DNA of 64,000 nucleotides from Toxoplasma gondii ME49. Taxonomy: Eukaryota; Apicomplexa; Conoidasida; Eucoccidiorida; Sarcocystidae. A program made the translations under genes and the position numbers. This document shows, one piece after another, positions 1 to 12,700 of this stretch (the stretch's first letter is position 1; the number at the start of each line of letters is the position of its first letter). The notes under the pieces are model-generated. The model ran no database searches. It worked only from the letters and a program-made list of their open reading frames with translations, and was not told the DNA's origin. The stretch lies in NCBI RefSeq assembly GCF_000006565.2, contig NC_031478.1, positions 2,525,874 through 2,589,873 on the forward strand. The letters run 5' to 3'.

Positions 1-2149
1 CTGTTGCTGCACTGGCTTACTCAAACTCGAATGCAAAGTCGAAACGCGAACAGCGAAAAACAACACCCTATCATCAAACTTTCTGAACGACTGCCCCGTG
101 CTCTCTCTCCCACTTTGGTCTCGGGAATCCGGAGTGCGCGTTTTTGCTTGCTTATCTTGTGAACCGATGGACCAAGCCCCAAATTCCGGTAGCATCCGGT
201 AAACGTCTCCCTGCGACACTCAACAGAAGCGTCCGCGGCTAGACAGGGAGCAAAATTCTTATGTATCGATACAGAGATTGATAAACATGCACAATCCGCC
301 TTTTTTTCTCGAGGGAGCGTAGAAGAATAGCCAGGATCCTCTGGGACTTCTGTTCTGCTCATTCCAGGCGACGCCATTGTTCTGGTCACGCAACAGCGCA
401 TGCATCAGAAAATCTGGGCAGCCGTCTCTCGAGACGCAGTAAGTGCAACACAAAGAGTCCTTTGGTTTTCTATCCGGGCCACTTGACTTCGCTGACTCGA
501 ACGAACGACATCTGCAGAGAAAAGCAACTGGGAAAACGGTTTACATCCCTTCTCGGATTGGTGCAGTGGCGCCGCAGACCAGTGCCCGAGCACACGCCGA
601 TACAAATCTGGCTGAAAAACACGGTTTCCTGTTTGCTTTCTCTGCAAAAGAACCTGCCCTCGTCGTAGAATCTTCTTACAGAGTCTGTGCACAGGCGTTT
701 CAGTTGGGTGGTGGTGGACAGCAACCGTAAAGAACTTGGTGGCCTCTACCACGTAGCAGGAGTCGTATTCAGTATCCTCTCCGGAAAAAGACAGTTTCTA
801 TAAACCTAGGCATCCCACTTCATACTTGGTGTGACGGCGGTTAATTGTCACACAAGCTTGAGAATGTTTGGTTTTTCATGGACTCCGCAAAACTTTTCAT
901 CATGAGAGTCCGGATCTGTCGTCGCTTTCTCAGGAGTCGATGACCAGCCTCCAGGTGTACCAGAGGCTGTGCGACAAAAAGAAGCCAAAGACCACGTTGA
1001 AAAACCATACATTCAATAAATTGCAGTTTATCCGCTTTCTGGCCGTAAGCACTCCAGAGGTAGGTGGCAGAGAGTGACAAACGGTTTTCTGAGCAGCGAA
1101 AATCGACAAGACTTGCAGTAGAACAGTCACAATTCCCAGTAAGATGCATCCCTGTCGGCTCACTTCGGAAACATTCGTCACGGCTCTCGAGCACCATGTG
1201 AACCGGCGTATCAAGCCAGTCTCTACACCGAAGAATAACCCTGTATAGGCGAGTCTTTTTGCAGCTCCCTTTTTTGGAGTTCTCCTTGGTCTGTACATGC
1301 GAGTAAACTGGATGCCAAGACGGTGGAGGCAACAACGGTTTCACCTGATCGACCCTCCTTCCCTTCCACCCGGAAGCATGCACATGTGTGAGGACTCGTT
1401 TCTTTTTCTCGAAACTCCACCTGCGAAAGAACGAGGAACTGCGTTTGCCGCTTTCCTTCTGCAGGACTGGCAAAACCGGATTCTAGTGGCGCTGTATCCG
1501 CAAGGGGATAATTCAGAATACGTCACAGGCGCTCCATTCAAAGCAGACCCCGACAACGGTCTGGTGACTTTGGTACGGCAGACGCAAAGACAAAGCACGA
1601 GATCGTTTGCGCTTCTCAGTGCGTCGCGGGGCAGCGCTTCACGGAGTATCGTAGAGTGCTCTTCAGGCACCGAAGGCAGGAAACGCATTAAGCGAGAAAG
1701 GAAAGCACGCTGAGCTAAGGACCTGTGGATACAACCACGCCCGACAGCAGCAATACCGAGAGGAACACAAGAAGACATGGCAAGCATTGGTATTACGCTC
1801 GAACTTCCGTTTTTGACCATCGATATGCAAGGGAAACGATAATGAATATCGGACAGGATCTGAGACGGCACTTCACAAGAGGCGACATTGGCTGTGTGAG
1901 GAGGGGCTGAGAGAGGCTTCGCGTCGTGTCTCTCCATTGAAAAACATGACTCTGGCATTGCTTATCACTGTCTTTGCGACATCATGCAACGCACCGGTTC
2001 TTCGAGCTGTGCCTTCTTCCAGAGAGCCTGTGGATACGTAGTGTCTCAGGGAAAAGAAAGGCAGGAAAGGGCATCTGAGAGACACGAGCAACAGACGGAT
2101 GAGCAGAAACCGAAGATTAAAGGGGGACCAAACTGGACGCAAAGCAGAA
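1..2149. other. left-end spacer, no convincing gene
   Basis: Several short open frames on both strands overlap here, but none shows a recognisable domain or a consistent splice pattern. A hydrophobic start at 1947 on the + strand runs into a stop after about 30 codons. This may be UTR or intron of a gene outside the window or of the candidate at 2150. Confidence 0.4.
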
Positions 2150-2821
2150 ATGAAGATGCGTCTCATTCCTCATCTTGTTCCGAGTTCTAGAGTTCCGTCT
2201 TGGCGTTGCTCCTGCACACTCACACTCCTTTCTACCTTGCTTCTTGCATCTTTCTGGTCTGGTTCAGTTTGTGGAAGCGAACAACTCGTATGACCCGAAG
2301 GCGCCCGAAGTTTCATGAGAAGCAACGCACACTTGTGTGCTCCAGTTCGGCTTTCGCAGAGCGCCGCTTTTCTCGAGTCCAACGCCTCAAGCCCTCTGTG
2401 GAGCTTTCGCTCACATGTCTTTTCTCCGCGTTCACGCCCGAGGGAAGATTTGTTTTCTCTGAACCGTTTCTGAGCGTTTGAGTACGCTCCAGTCAGACTC
2501 TCCGTCGAGACAGACGGCTCAGTTCCGTCGCACATCGACGAACCTCCGCGACGAAACGCGGCGCGGGAAGTTGCAGACTGTCCATTTCGGCCGGCTTCCC
2601 CACAGTCGTGTGCGCCTATGTATTCACCGAGATCTCTCAGCACAAATTGTGGTACGTCTGTGTGGGCGTCTCTACTTTTTTCGTACTCCACACATGCAGA
2701 TGTCTTGAGATGTCTTGGTGTGAAAAGTGGAGAGATGCCCAGCACTGCGTGCACCGGTGAAGACACCCGACGAGCAGCATGTAACTGTCTCTGTGTTGGG
2801 GAGGCAAAGTCTGGCTGCTGA
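2150..2821 (+). CDS. candidate small secreted Cys-containing protein
   Basis: Tentative four-exon model: 2150-2287, 2360-2465, 2523-2651 and 2700-2821. Exon phases agree (0, 1, 1) and the total is 495 nt or 164 aa. The first exon starts at an ATG, and its residues 24-40 form a hydrophobic segment ending near VCGSEQL, which resembles a cleavable signal peptide. The donor is GTATGA. The last exon ends in a short Cys-rich tail (CNCLC and a final GC before TGA). No domain is recognised. If real, it would enter the secretory pathway. A long minus-strand frame (2901-2170) is open over the same stretch, so the coding strand is not settled. The next + frame (to about 3095) could hold a further or alternative exon. 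The model rests only on phase and signal-peptide appearance. Confidence 0.28.
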
Positions 2822-3711
2822 GCAGAGTCTATTTCCTGTTGCCTTGCGTCGGCTCGACCAGGTGCCCCCAGTTTGCCGCTGCAGTACCCCATTTTCCACA
2901 CTCGTCATCGAGACAACAGTCGTTGACGCAGAGGACGAGAAACACCCGCGCGCCGCAGATCGAGACAGTTTTGAGTTTCTTGTCTGCCTAAACGCGCCTA
3001 TGCGCACACGATTGGCTAGTCTCGACATGCAGGCAACGACCGAAATCATCCAGGAGGATTTCACATGCCAGTGGAACCGCGAGTCACTTGTTTGAACGCA
3101 AATTCCACGCTGTGAGCACGACTCTCGGAACACTGGAAAACAGATTTCAGGCAAAGGAAACGCACATGCACGCTGGGCCTCTCGAGACGAAACCAAGGCT
3201 GTTTCTCAGGGAAAAGACAGTTGAGGTTGGACGTCTCCCCTCTCGCGTCTTTTTCCCTTTTTTCCACCGAAACACAGTGTGAAAAAGCACGCAAGAGGAG
3301 TGGACAGCCGTACAGCCTTCCATCTCACTGCTATCTCTGCCAGTCAGAGATAATAAAGCCAAGCACCTCTCTGCCCCACCAGGCTCCCTTGCTTCGCTCT
3401 TTCCTTTGTCTTCGACACCGCAGTTGCCTCGTTTCTTCACCCATTATCCTTCTTTCCATTCTTCTCTGCATCTCAATCGTCTCTCGCTTTCCCCCCGTTG
3501 CGTATGCTACCGCCCCGCGCGGATCGACTGAGACGTCTCTGCTCTTCATCAGTCTTCTCTCCGACAAAGGATCTCCTCTCCCTCTTCTATTTCCTCTCGC
3601 TCTCCTCCTTTCCTTCCTTGGTGTTCCTCTCCTTTCCTTCCGCGATTCCCCTTTCTGGTCTCTTCTCGCTCTCTCATCTCTGTTCGTTTCTCGGTTTCCT
3701 CTCTTCGTCCT
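2822..3711. other. spacer with long pyrimidine-rich tract
   Basis: From about 3360 to 3711 the + strand is strongly C/T-rich (repeated tctct/ctttcc). It follows directly after the stop codon of the minus-strand WD40 gene, so it is read there as a purine-rich 3' UTR or downstream flank. The open frame through it is an artefact of composition. Confidence 0.4.
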
Positions 3712-6700
3712 TCAAATCATGTGGAAGTTTGCCAACTGGTCGACTGCGAAGTAGCCCCAAAACGTGAGTGCGGCGCCTCCCCGTCGCTGCCCGGCCGAGA
3801 GAACGAGAGGGCCGCCCCGTTGATCGCTCGCGATGCTCCTCACCAGTTCTTGGCTTCCTGCCGAGATCGAACAACTGTCCAAGAAACCTGATACACCGCC
3901 GCAGAGACACGACGTCGAAGAAATGACAGGGAGAGACGTTCACACGCGAAGACATTCACAAAGTGACTGACCGACATATGTGGACGAAGAGACTCAGAGA
4001 GGGAGAGAAAGCTACAGAGAGACACAAAGCTCCAGAGCGAGGCAACGAAAGAGAGGTCTTACAGACCGTGAAGCAGATCGTAAGCAACAGAGAGGCAGCG
4101 CGAGACAGGGAACATGCGAACCTGTGTGCAAAATCGTCGCACATTCTGGAAAATTCGACGGTGCAGCAATTCTGGTCTCGACAGAATGGGAGACGTCGCA
4201 ACGCTGACGCATTCGTTCCAGTTCTCCGCCTGTTTTCCCCGTCTTCTCACTACCTGCTATCTTTCGTTCCTTTCTACGAACGCCTTATATGCGTATACCT
4301 GTTGCAGCGTCCCAGAGTTTCAGGGCGCCTGCGAGATGCAGAGGACCACCGACACCAACGACTTTGTCTCTCCAAAACGAGCACGCAAATCTTCGCTGAG
4401 GCCATGCGACGTCTCCTCCGAGGTCGCCTGTAAACAGGCGAGCCGACTCCCGCACCCAGTCATACAGTCGAGCTTCTCGCTCTTCTTCCTTGTCTTCGTC
4501 CAAGTCAAATGGATCTGCATTTTCATGTTCGTGTTCGTCTTCGCTGCTCGGGGATTCGTCTTCTGATGTCTCGAGGTCGCGAGGAGGTTCCGAGAGCTCG
4601 AGCGGACCTGTGGGCGCTGCATGTTTCGAGGCTTCGGAGCGCGCCTGCACACTCAGCAAAGACGCGGGGGAAGAGGTCCACTTCTCGCCTCTCCATGTCC
4701 TGTTTTCGACTGCGCGCTGGTTCTTGTCTTCGTCTTTCAGAGCGCTCACGCTGGTGCCCTTTCGATCTGCAATGCCGCTGTCTCCGGTTGCCGCTCTGGG
4801 CGCCATGCGGCCTGCATACAGTTGAGAGACGTCAGCTCTCTCAAAATTCCCTCGGGGATTTCCCTCCTTCTCGGAGGTTCTCAGTCGCTCAGCACCATGC
4901 CCCACAGACGCGAGAGAAGAAAAAGATCTCGGGTAACGAGATGCACTCGTATTGAGATACAGAAAGTACGGAGGAATTGTTTCTCTGCCTGTCTCCTCTC
5001 CGTTCTCTTCTTCTCCAGCTGGTTCTCTCTCTGCTTCTCCAGCTAGTTCTCTCTCTGCTTCTCCAGCTGGTTCTCTCTCTGCTTCTCCAGCTGGTTCTCT
5101 CTCCGCTTCTCCAGCTGGTTCTCTCTCTGCTTCTCCAGCTGGTTCTCTCTCTCGTCCTCTCTCGTTTTGCGAATCTGTTGTGGGCGTAGGAACTGAGGAG
5201 TAGCACGGGCGTCGTCGTGGGCAAGTGTTCTGGTGGCGAGTGCATCCGTTTTGGGGGATTTTCTTGGCAGCGGTTTCCTTCCCTCTTGCGCGAAAGCGTT
5301 CCCCGCTGCCGCCTTTTTGCGCGCGCATCTGCAGAGCCGTCTCCCTCTCGAGAGGCAGGAGGTTGTCGGCCCAGTTCACCGCGAGGACCCCTGGGAAGAA
5401 GGAGAACGGCAGTTCGAAGAGCGGCTCTGGAGCGCAGGCCGTTTGAGCAGACGGAGAAGACAGGCCATCGGGGAAGCGGCGCAGGTGCGGCCAGAAAGAA
5501 GCGAACGTATGGAGTTTTGCGCGCTGCTTCGGACTCTGCAAGTCCCAGAGTTCGCAGAACGGAGAGGACAGCAAGCCTGCGGACAACAGAAATACGACAG
5601 CGGAGACGGTGCGGAGGGAACGAAAGTGAAGACGGCGTGACTGCGGCGTCCTGAAGCGGCGACACAGCAAAGAAGCCTCTCTGCATCGCGGCTCACGAGC
5701 TCCGGAGAGTGCACAGGAGCAAACGACCGAGAGCTTCGAACCATGAAATCTGAGAAGAGAAGAGAAGAACACAAGGAAGAGAAGAAGAAAAGGAAGAGAG
5801 GAAGACAAGGAAGAGAAGAAGAAAAAGAAGAGAGGAAGACAAGGAAGAGAAGAAGGAAGAGAGGAAGACAAGGAAGAGACGAAGAAAAAGAAGAGAGGAA
5901 GACAAGGAAGAGAAGAACCGTACGCGTTGCATCTCGCATCCGGGGAGTGTGTTGGCGTTCGCCCTGCACCAGGAGACACCGGCTGTTGGGGGAGAAGGCG
6001 AGAGAAGAGAAGCAGTCCAGCTCGTTGAGGGAGGGAAAGTGGAGAAGCTGCTCGCAAGGTTCGACGCCGAGTGGCGAAGTCATCACCTGAGGCAAGGCAA
6101 CGCGAAGACGGAGTTCTTTCGATGACCGAACAGGAGCCCGCGAGAGAGCAAGACAGGCGACAAAGACACTTTACCAACATCGAAGTCGAGAGAAGAACTT
6201 GCGCGAAGACGCGCAGATCAGAAATTCCTTGGTCTGGCACAGATGCAGGGACGGGGACGCGTTTCGCGCAATTCAGGCGTGGACAGGAGATCCTGGAGTC
6301 TTCTAGAAGTTGCTGCTGCCGAAGTCGACCGTCTCCGTGCTCCAGTTCCCACAGCTTCTCTTCGTCCTCTTGCTAAGGCGGTTTCTTTCGGCCGAGAACC
6401 CGGTAGGAAAGCGGCTAGAAGCAGCTGGTGAATGGTCGACCGGCGAACCTGCTCCTCTACGGAGTCTCTTGTCAAGAAGACGCTCTTTCAGCGCGGGGGT
6501 CGGCCCAGCTCCACCCTGTGGAGTGACCGTGAACTGCGCAGGGTACGCGAAAAAGAAGACACTGCGTTTTCGGCGTCGTTTGTCCGCTGTCGACTATATT
6601 TCTTTGCTTCCGGCTTTCGTTTACTTCTCAACTTCTCCCGAAACGCAGTCGCCTACCTGCACTTCACCCGAGAGCGAGGCCAGAGCTAGGAGTGCTTCGT

Positions 6701-9700
6701 CCGCCGAGAAGCAGAATGCAGAGACGCCGCTGTCGCTCTTGACGGCACACAGCAATCTCTCGTTCCACGTACACGCAGAAGAAGCGAGAGAAGAAAACGA
6801 GGGAGACGGGAGAACTCGCAAGTCCCAGAAACGAACATACATTTCTGTTGGCGACGACGTCGCGCAGACTGAACACAAACAAGACAAACGACCTCGACAC
6901 ACGCATATACATATGCAGATACACATACATACAGACGTACACATATATGTGTATATTTATTGACACACATGGACAGAAATGTGTAAAGAGATATTTACTC
7001 AAATATATATATATATATATATATGCATGCATATTGGAATATGCGCAGCCACGAGGTGATAGATATATGTATGTATATATGAATGTAAATATATATATAT
7101 ATATATATTTGTGAACGTGCATGTATGAATGAGTGGTTTGCTCTTTCGCATAGTAGAAGATATCGCTTTTCAGGCGACAAAGAGAAGAAGGGAACTCGGG
7201 GGCCTGCAATGCACTTTTCTTCAGGGCGACAAAAAGAGTCAGCTGTAAGGATGTACGCAGAATCTGGGGACAGAATGACAACGAGCATGCAGCGACCTCC
7301 TTCGAGGGCCGAACAGACGAGTCCTCGTTCCAGAAGCGGCATGCGAAGACGAAGACGAAGGAAGGAGAGCGAAGACCCCAGTTTTGACAGACTGCAGACG
7401 CAAGAGAGAGGCTGAAACCGAGAGTTCAGTGGCAGGACTGCAAAGAAAGAATGCGGCACCACGAGAAACACAGAGCTCATGCAGCCAGCAAGGAAGCAGC
7501 CGCGAGACTGGTAGGCCGCAACTGAAATGGAAAAGAGACACGAAAGATTCACAAGTGAAACACGAGCGAGGGGAGAAAGAGGAAGTCCAGAATGAAGCCA
7601 AAGAAACGGTATCGGAATCTACAACTGAAGGCGAGAGAGACCAACCGTTGTTTCCAATGAATTCGAACTTTTCCACTGGTCCCCGGTGCGCCTTCCAGGC
7701 TGAGGCAAGTCGCTGCATGCGCGGATCGACGATCTGCACAAAACCGCCCCCCCGGCCGGCACCCAGGAACTCTCCGCATTTGTGCCAGGCGAGAGAAGCG
7801 ATTCGTTCTTGACAGTCTTCTCGCGTTTGATGGAGTTGCGCATCTTCTTCTCCACGGAGCGCGCCTCTCTCCGATCTGCCCCGATCGGCTCCGCCACACG
7901 ACGCCCAAGACGTCGAAGAAGCTGTGCCAGAAGAAGACAGACGAGCCGAAGAAGAGACGAGCGAAGAGGTGGAAGAGAGGGGAACGAGTCGAGAGAAGCT
8001 TGGACGGGAGACGTCGAAGAGAGCAAAGAGGCCTCGGTCGGTGCCAGCTGCGCCGAGAGACCTTGACGGCAAATACGCGACGGAGGAGGCGACGTCTTCC
8101 AGCTGAAGAGACGAGCCAGAAGACGCCGAACTCGGTCGGGGGAAGTCGAGAACATGTGTGGCGAGAAACACACCCGGACAGCCTGCATCGACAGTCGCGT
8201 ACGGATCGAAGAAGCAGGGCGACGAAGACGATGAAGACGACGAAGAAAAGGAAGACGAAGACGAAGAAAAGGAAGACGAAGACGAAGAAAAGGAAGACGA
8301 AGAAGACATGCATACTTCTTCTTTGTTTTCTCTCGTTTCTCGTCGGTTCCCCATCGGGGAAGCACAGGAGGAGTCTCGACTGACCGCAGGCCCATCCCCA
8401 GGTGTCGAGACACTCGCCGGCGACCCACTGTTTCTCTCGGCTGTCTGTGGAGCCTCTTGGGATTCGCCGCTCTTCTCTCTCGACCGTGCGTTTTCCTCAC
8501 TTTCTTCACTCGCTTTTCCGCGCATCTTTTCTTCTTCCGACTCGCCCGTTCGTGTTTTCTTTGATTCAGAGAACTGCGTTTTCTCTGTCTCATCAGGTTT
8601 CTGGCTCGAACCTCTCTGAGTGGTTTCTTCATATGCACAGCGTTCTCGGACTCGGCAGACCTCCCGCGCCTTCGGCATCCTCTGCAGAAGCGCGGCGGCT
8701 GTCTCCATGTCGCTCGGTGCGACTTCTGCCGAAGACTGTGCAGCGACCTGCGAAGCCAAGCGCGTCGTCTGAAGCTCCCCACCCTCGTTCAGAACCTCGT
8801 TTTCCCTCTCTCCTCTCTCTTCTGTCTTCTGTGCTGCCTCTTCTCCCCCTTCGTTCTCTGGCTTCCCGAGTTCTTCTTCTCGAGCTCTCTTGTCTCCGCG
8901 GCTCTCCTCCTGTTCGAAGAGGTAGCTGCGGAAGTCGCCGATGGTGCTTGCGACGGCTTTCGCGAGTGCAGCTCGCCTGGCCGCAGCCTCGCGGTTGAGG
9001 CGAGTCGCCTGTCGAGCTGCCGCCGTCAGCGCGGCGAAAAACGGAGGCGTCTTCGAAGCCTTCTCTGCTGAAAACGCAGGGGCGCCGGGAGACGCAGCCG
9101 ACATTGCCGACGAAAGAGAAGAGACTGCGGAGGGAGACGAAAGGAAAGAGGGTGGAGCGCGAACGTCGCAGGGGAGACACGCGAGCAGAGACTCTGCTTC
9201 GCACCGAAGCAGAAGAGACGAAGCTGATGGGATGTCAGCACACTCCGAGCTCTTCGGTTTTCCAGAACTCGGTCGCGCATCTTTCCTGCTCTCTCCGTTC
9301 GTGTCTCTGCTTGCTTCAGGCCTCGCTTTCCTCTCCCGCTTCCTTTCCTGTCTCCTCAACTTCCGTGACAAGATCCCTAGCTCTGAAGCTGCGAGAGCCG
9401 CCGCTCTAAACAGCACACTCTTCTCTTCTCCTTCCCGCTCTCCTCCGATACAGACTCCTCGACAACCCCAAGAAGACGAAGAGGAAGAAGAAGACGAAGA
9501 GGAAGAAGAAGACGAAGAAGAAGGCCGGCTCTCTTCTTCCGACTCCTGTGACATTTCCGAGGACGAAGAGAGGGTCCACGACCAGTCGCTTTCCGTCTGA
9601 GTCTTTGAGCTTCCCGCTTCCTTCTTGTCTTTCTTCTCAGGCGCCTCTGCTGCATCTGTCTTCCGAAGCACGGCTGCTTCGCTTGCGCGCTCCTCCTCGG

Positions 9701-12700
9701 AGTCAGAAAGCAGGCTCTCGTCAAGCCTCGAGGTCAGGAGACGCGCGGCCTGCAGATGCTGGAGAAACGCCGCGACTTGCGAGTCTCTCTGCCGCGTCCG
9801 CCGAGCCTCGCCACCCCCCAGAGCGCCAGCGACCTTGCGGCCCAGCGGCGCCGCGCGAGAGGGTCGCACGCGCTCGCCCTGGCGCGGACATCCACAGCTG
9901 CATGCGCCCATACCGGCGCAACAGTCTGCCCTCGCCGAAGACGTCGAACAAGAAGCAGAGGAAGAAGAAGAGGAAGACGAGGAAGAAGAAGAGGAAGACG
10001 AAGAAGAGGAAGACGAGGAAGAGAAAGACGAGGAAGAGGAAGACGAAGAAGAGGAAGACGAAGACGAAGAGGAGGAAGACGAAGAAGAGGAAGACGAAGA
10101 AGAGGAAGAGGAAGACGAAGACGAAGAAGAGGAAGACGAAGAAGAGGAAGACGAAGAAGAGGAAGACGAAGAAGAGGAAGACGAAGAAGAGGAAGACGAA
10201 GAAGAGGAAGAAGAAGTAAAAGGACCGGTAAACGAAGAGGTGCAAGAAGACAGAGCAGATTTCTTTCTGGGGCGTTTGATGGAAACGCCGCCTAGAAGCT
10301 GCTCGCGGCTGAACGTAGCAACCGAAGAGAGAGAAGAGGAAGGAAGAGAAGCGAGAGAAGAGAGAGAAGCGACGGTGTCTTTTCCTCTCTTTTCTTCTGC
10401 AGACTTGTGATGTTGCGCATGTCGTTTCGCTAGTCGCGGATCAAGAAAGCGTCTCTCGATTTTTCCTTCTGTCTTATTTCCGCTCTCGCCTGTCCCTTTT
10501 CTCTCGGAATCGACGCCAGCCACCTTGGCGCCGCACGCCTGACCTCCCACCCGAGTTTCAGACGAGGCGGACAGCGAAGAACCAGGGAGGACAGAAAGTC
10601 GAGAGACACCACGAGACGCAGACGACAGCGACCCAGAAGCTGAAGACGGAGGAGAGACAGGAGGGCGAGAAGATGGGGAAGGCGGCGAGGCGCCGGACGG
10701 TCTCCACAGAAGCATCGCGTGCCTCATGGCTTCTCGTGAGAGCTCCTGTGCGTCAAAAGGCGACTGGCGCGTGGATGCATGCCCGCGCAGAGACGAGAAA
10801 GCACGAGGCGGAGGCGGCGGTGGAGGTACACCCGAAGCCGCAGGCCTGTCAGAGGGCGGCGCTCGAGGAGGCGCATGCAGTTGAGCCGCGGGCGCGGGAG
10901 GGACTGAAGTTGCCTCTTTTCTCTCCGTGAAGGGGACTGGACAAGACGCGCTCGGCGGCGGCGGAGGACAGGGCGAGGCAGCAGCGGAAGAGACGCTGCG
11001 GAGACGGGGAGCGTCGCCTGCGCCTGCCCACACAGAAACGTCCAGACGGTCTTCTTCGGCGCCGTGAGGACGTTCTCTCCAGGTTGCCGTGGGGAGCCGA
11101 GGCGCGGAATCAGAAGAGGCAAAGGCATAGGACGAGAAGGAAGCGCCAGAGGAGAAAGAAGAAGAACACGAGGGATACGAGTGAGAAACCGAGGAAGGGT
11201 ATGCAGGATGAAAAGGAAAAGAAGCGGGAGACAACGAAGCAGGTGAGAGAGGACCAGACGGTGGAGGGGGAGGAGGAAAACTCGGGGGACAAGTGACGTC
11301 TGCATGGCGGCGAGGAACGACAGAGAAAGACGCATCAAATCCACTTTCTCCTTCGCGGCGGGGGGAAGCGAGCCTGACAGGTGCGTCGCCTGAAGAGGCG
11401 GGAAACGAAGTCCACGGACTCCGAACTTCAGCTGGACATACACCTCCCCCGGGGTCGCAGACAGATCCGTCGGGTGTCTCGGCATGTGGAAGTTCTTCCG
11501 CGGAGTGCTTTTTGCGGTCGTGCGCCGCGAAGTGCCTTCCTTCTTCGGACAAAAAAGAACTGTTACCCTGTCGATCTCCACCTCCACTCAAAGGCGCTGG
11601 ACCTCGACGCGACAGAGCGTCACACGCTGCGCGCGGAGTCAGCACCAAAACGGGCGCGGCCGCAGCCGGCCCAGGTGTACGTACACCAGGAGCAGCAGAG
11701 GCCGGAGACGAGACAAACGAGTGAGAATGGGGAGGAAACGCGAGGCCGCTCGAATCAGAGAAGACCAGCGAACCGATCGCATCGACACTGCGACAGGACA
11801 AAGAACCTGGGTCAGGTCCGCCTTCTGCATGTCTCCTTTCCTCTGCAGCTGCAGCTGGGCCAGGGACAGGCGACTCCGCGAAGCATCCTCCCCTCCCTCC
11901 GTCCTCTGCACGCTCGATTGCTCTCTTCTCCGAGACGACATCTTGCCCTGTCTTTCCTTCTCGAGTTGTGCGCCAGACCTCTTCGCATGACAGTTCTGTC
12001 TGTCTTTGTTCACCGAAGCTCCTGTGTGTTGAGTTCCTCTCGCGCGAGGCTGAAGCCGTTCTGCTCCTTCGACGATCTCCGCTGCGCTCGCCACTCTTCT
12101 CTCTCTTCGACCCATGCCGCCCATTTTCTCTCCTTTCGCGCGCGGAACGAGAGCGGCTGTTTCGCTCTCTTCTGCTCCTGTGCCTCTCCTCCCTTCTCTC
12201 TCCTCTCTCTCCCCTCTCTCTTTTGTCACTGTGTCTATGCCTTCTTCGCTCTTCTCTCTCCCTCCCATCTGTCCTCTCTCGGTCGGTCTCTCGCGGTCTG
12301 AAAGCCGACTTCCGCCTCTCCCGCCGAGCAGAACCGGAGAACTCGGTGTCGCTACACCCGGAGCTGTCAGCACTGCGGTCTCGCGAACTTCCGCCGCTCG
12401 GCGGCCACTGCCGAGGTCGCGACGAGTGACTTCGAGGGTGGAGAGGAGAGGCCGCGTGCGAACAGGCCGCTGAAACATGTGTATAGGTGTCTTCTTTGCC
12501 CTCCGCATCTCTGTCTCTCAGTCGCGCTCCGCGGCTTTCTCGAGACGAGCTTCTCTTTCGCCGTTTTCTCCAGACATCTTCCCGCTTCTCTCCGTGTGCA
12601 TTCCTCCCCTCGCCGTGTCTCCTCTCCTCGCGATGTCTCCTCTCCTCGCGATGTCTCCTCTCCTCGCCATGTCTCCTCTCCTCGCCATGTCTCCTCTCCT

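Noticed and set aside
2170..2901. 243-codon minus-strand open frame at the left end
   Set aside because: No recognisable content or splice partner. The + strand exons over the same stretch explain it slightly better, though the choice remains open.
3221..3754. + strand frame rich in Leu/Ser/Phe, resembling a membrane protein
   Set aside because: It arises from a C/T-rich tract without codon structure and overlaps the last coding exon of the minus-strand WD40 gene.
5011..5154. Regular repeats considered as a CRISPR array
   Set aside because: Units are contiguous with no unique spacers, in frame, and in a eukaryotic gene.
6896..7110. AT-rich block with repeated tacata/tatata considered as a mobile element end
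   Set aside because: No terminal inverted repeats, target duplication or transposase frame. It is a compound TA microsatellite in an intron of the WD40 gene.
9625..10410. + strand frame with a long Glu/Asp run, resembling an acidic nuclear protein
   Set aside because: It is the complement of the poly-Ser repeat of the WD40 gene, whose minus frame stays open for nearly 6 kb and ends in WD40 motifs.
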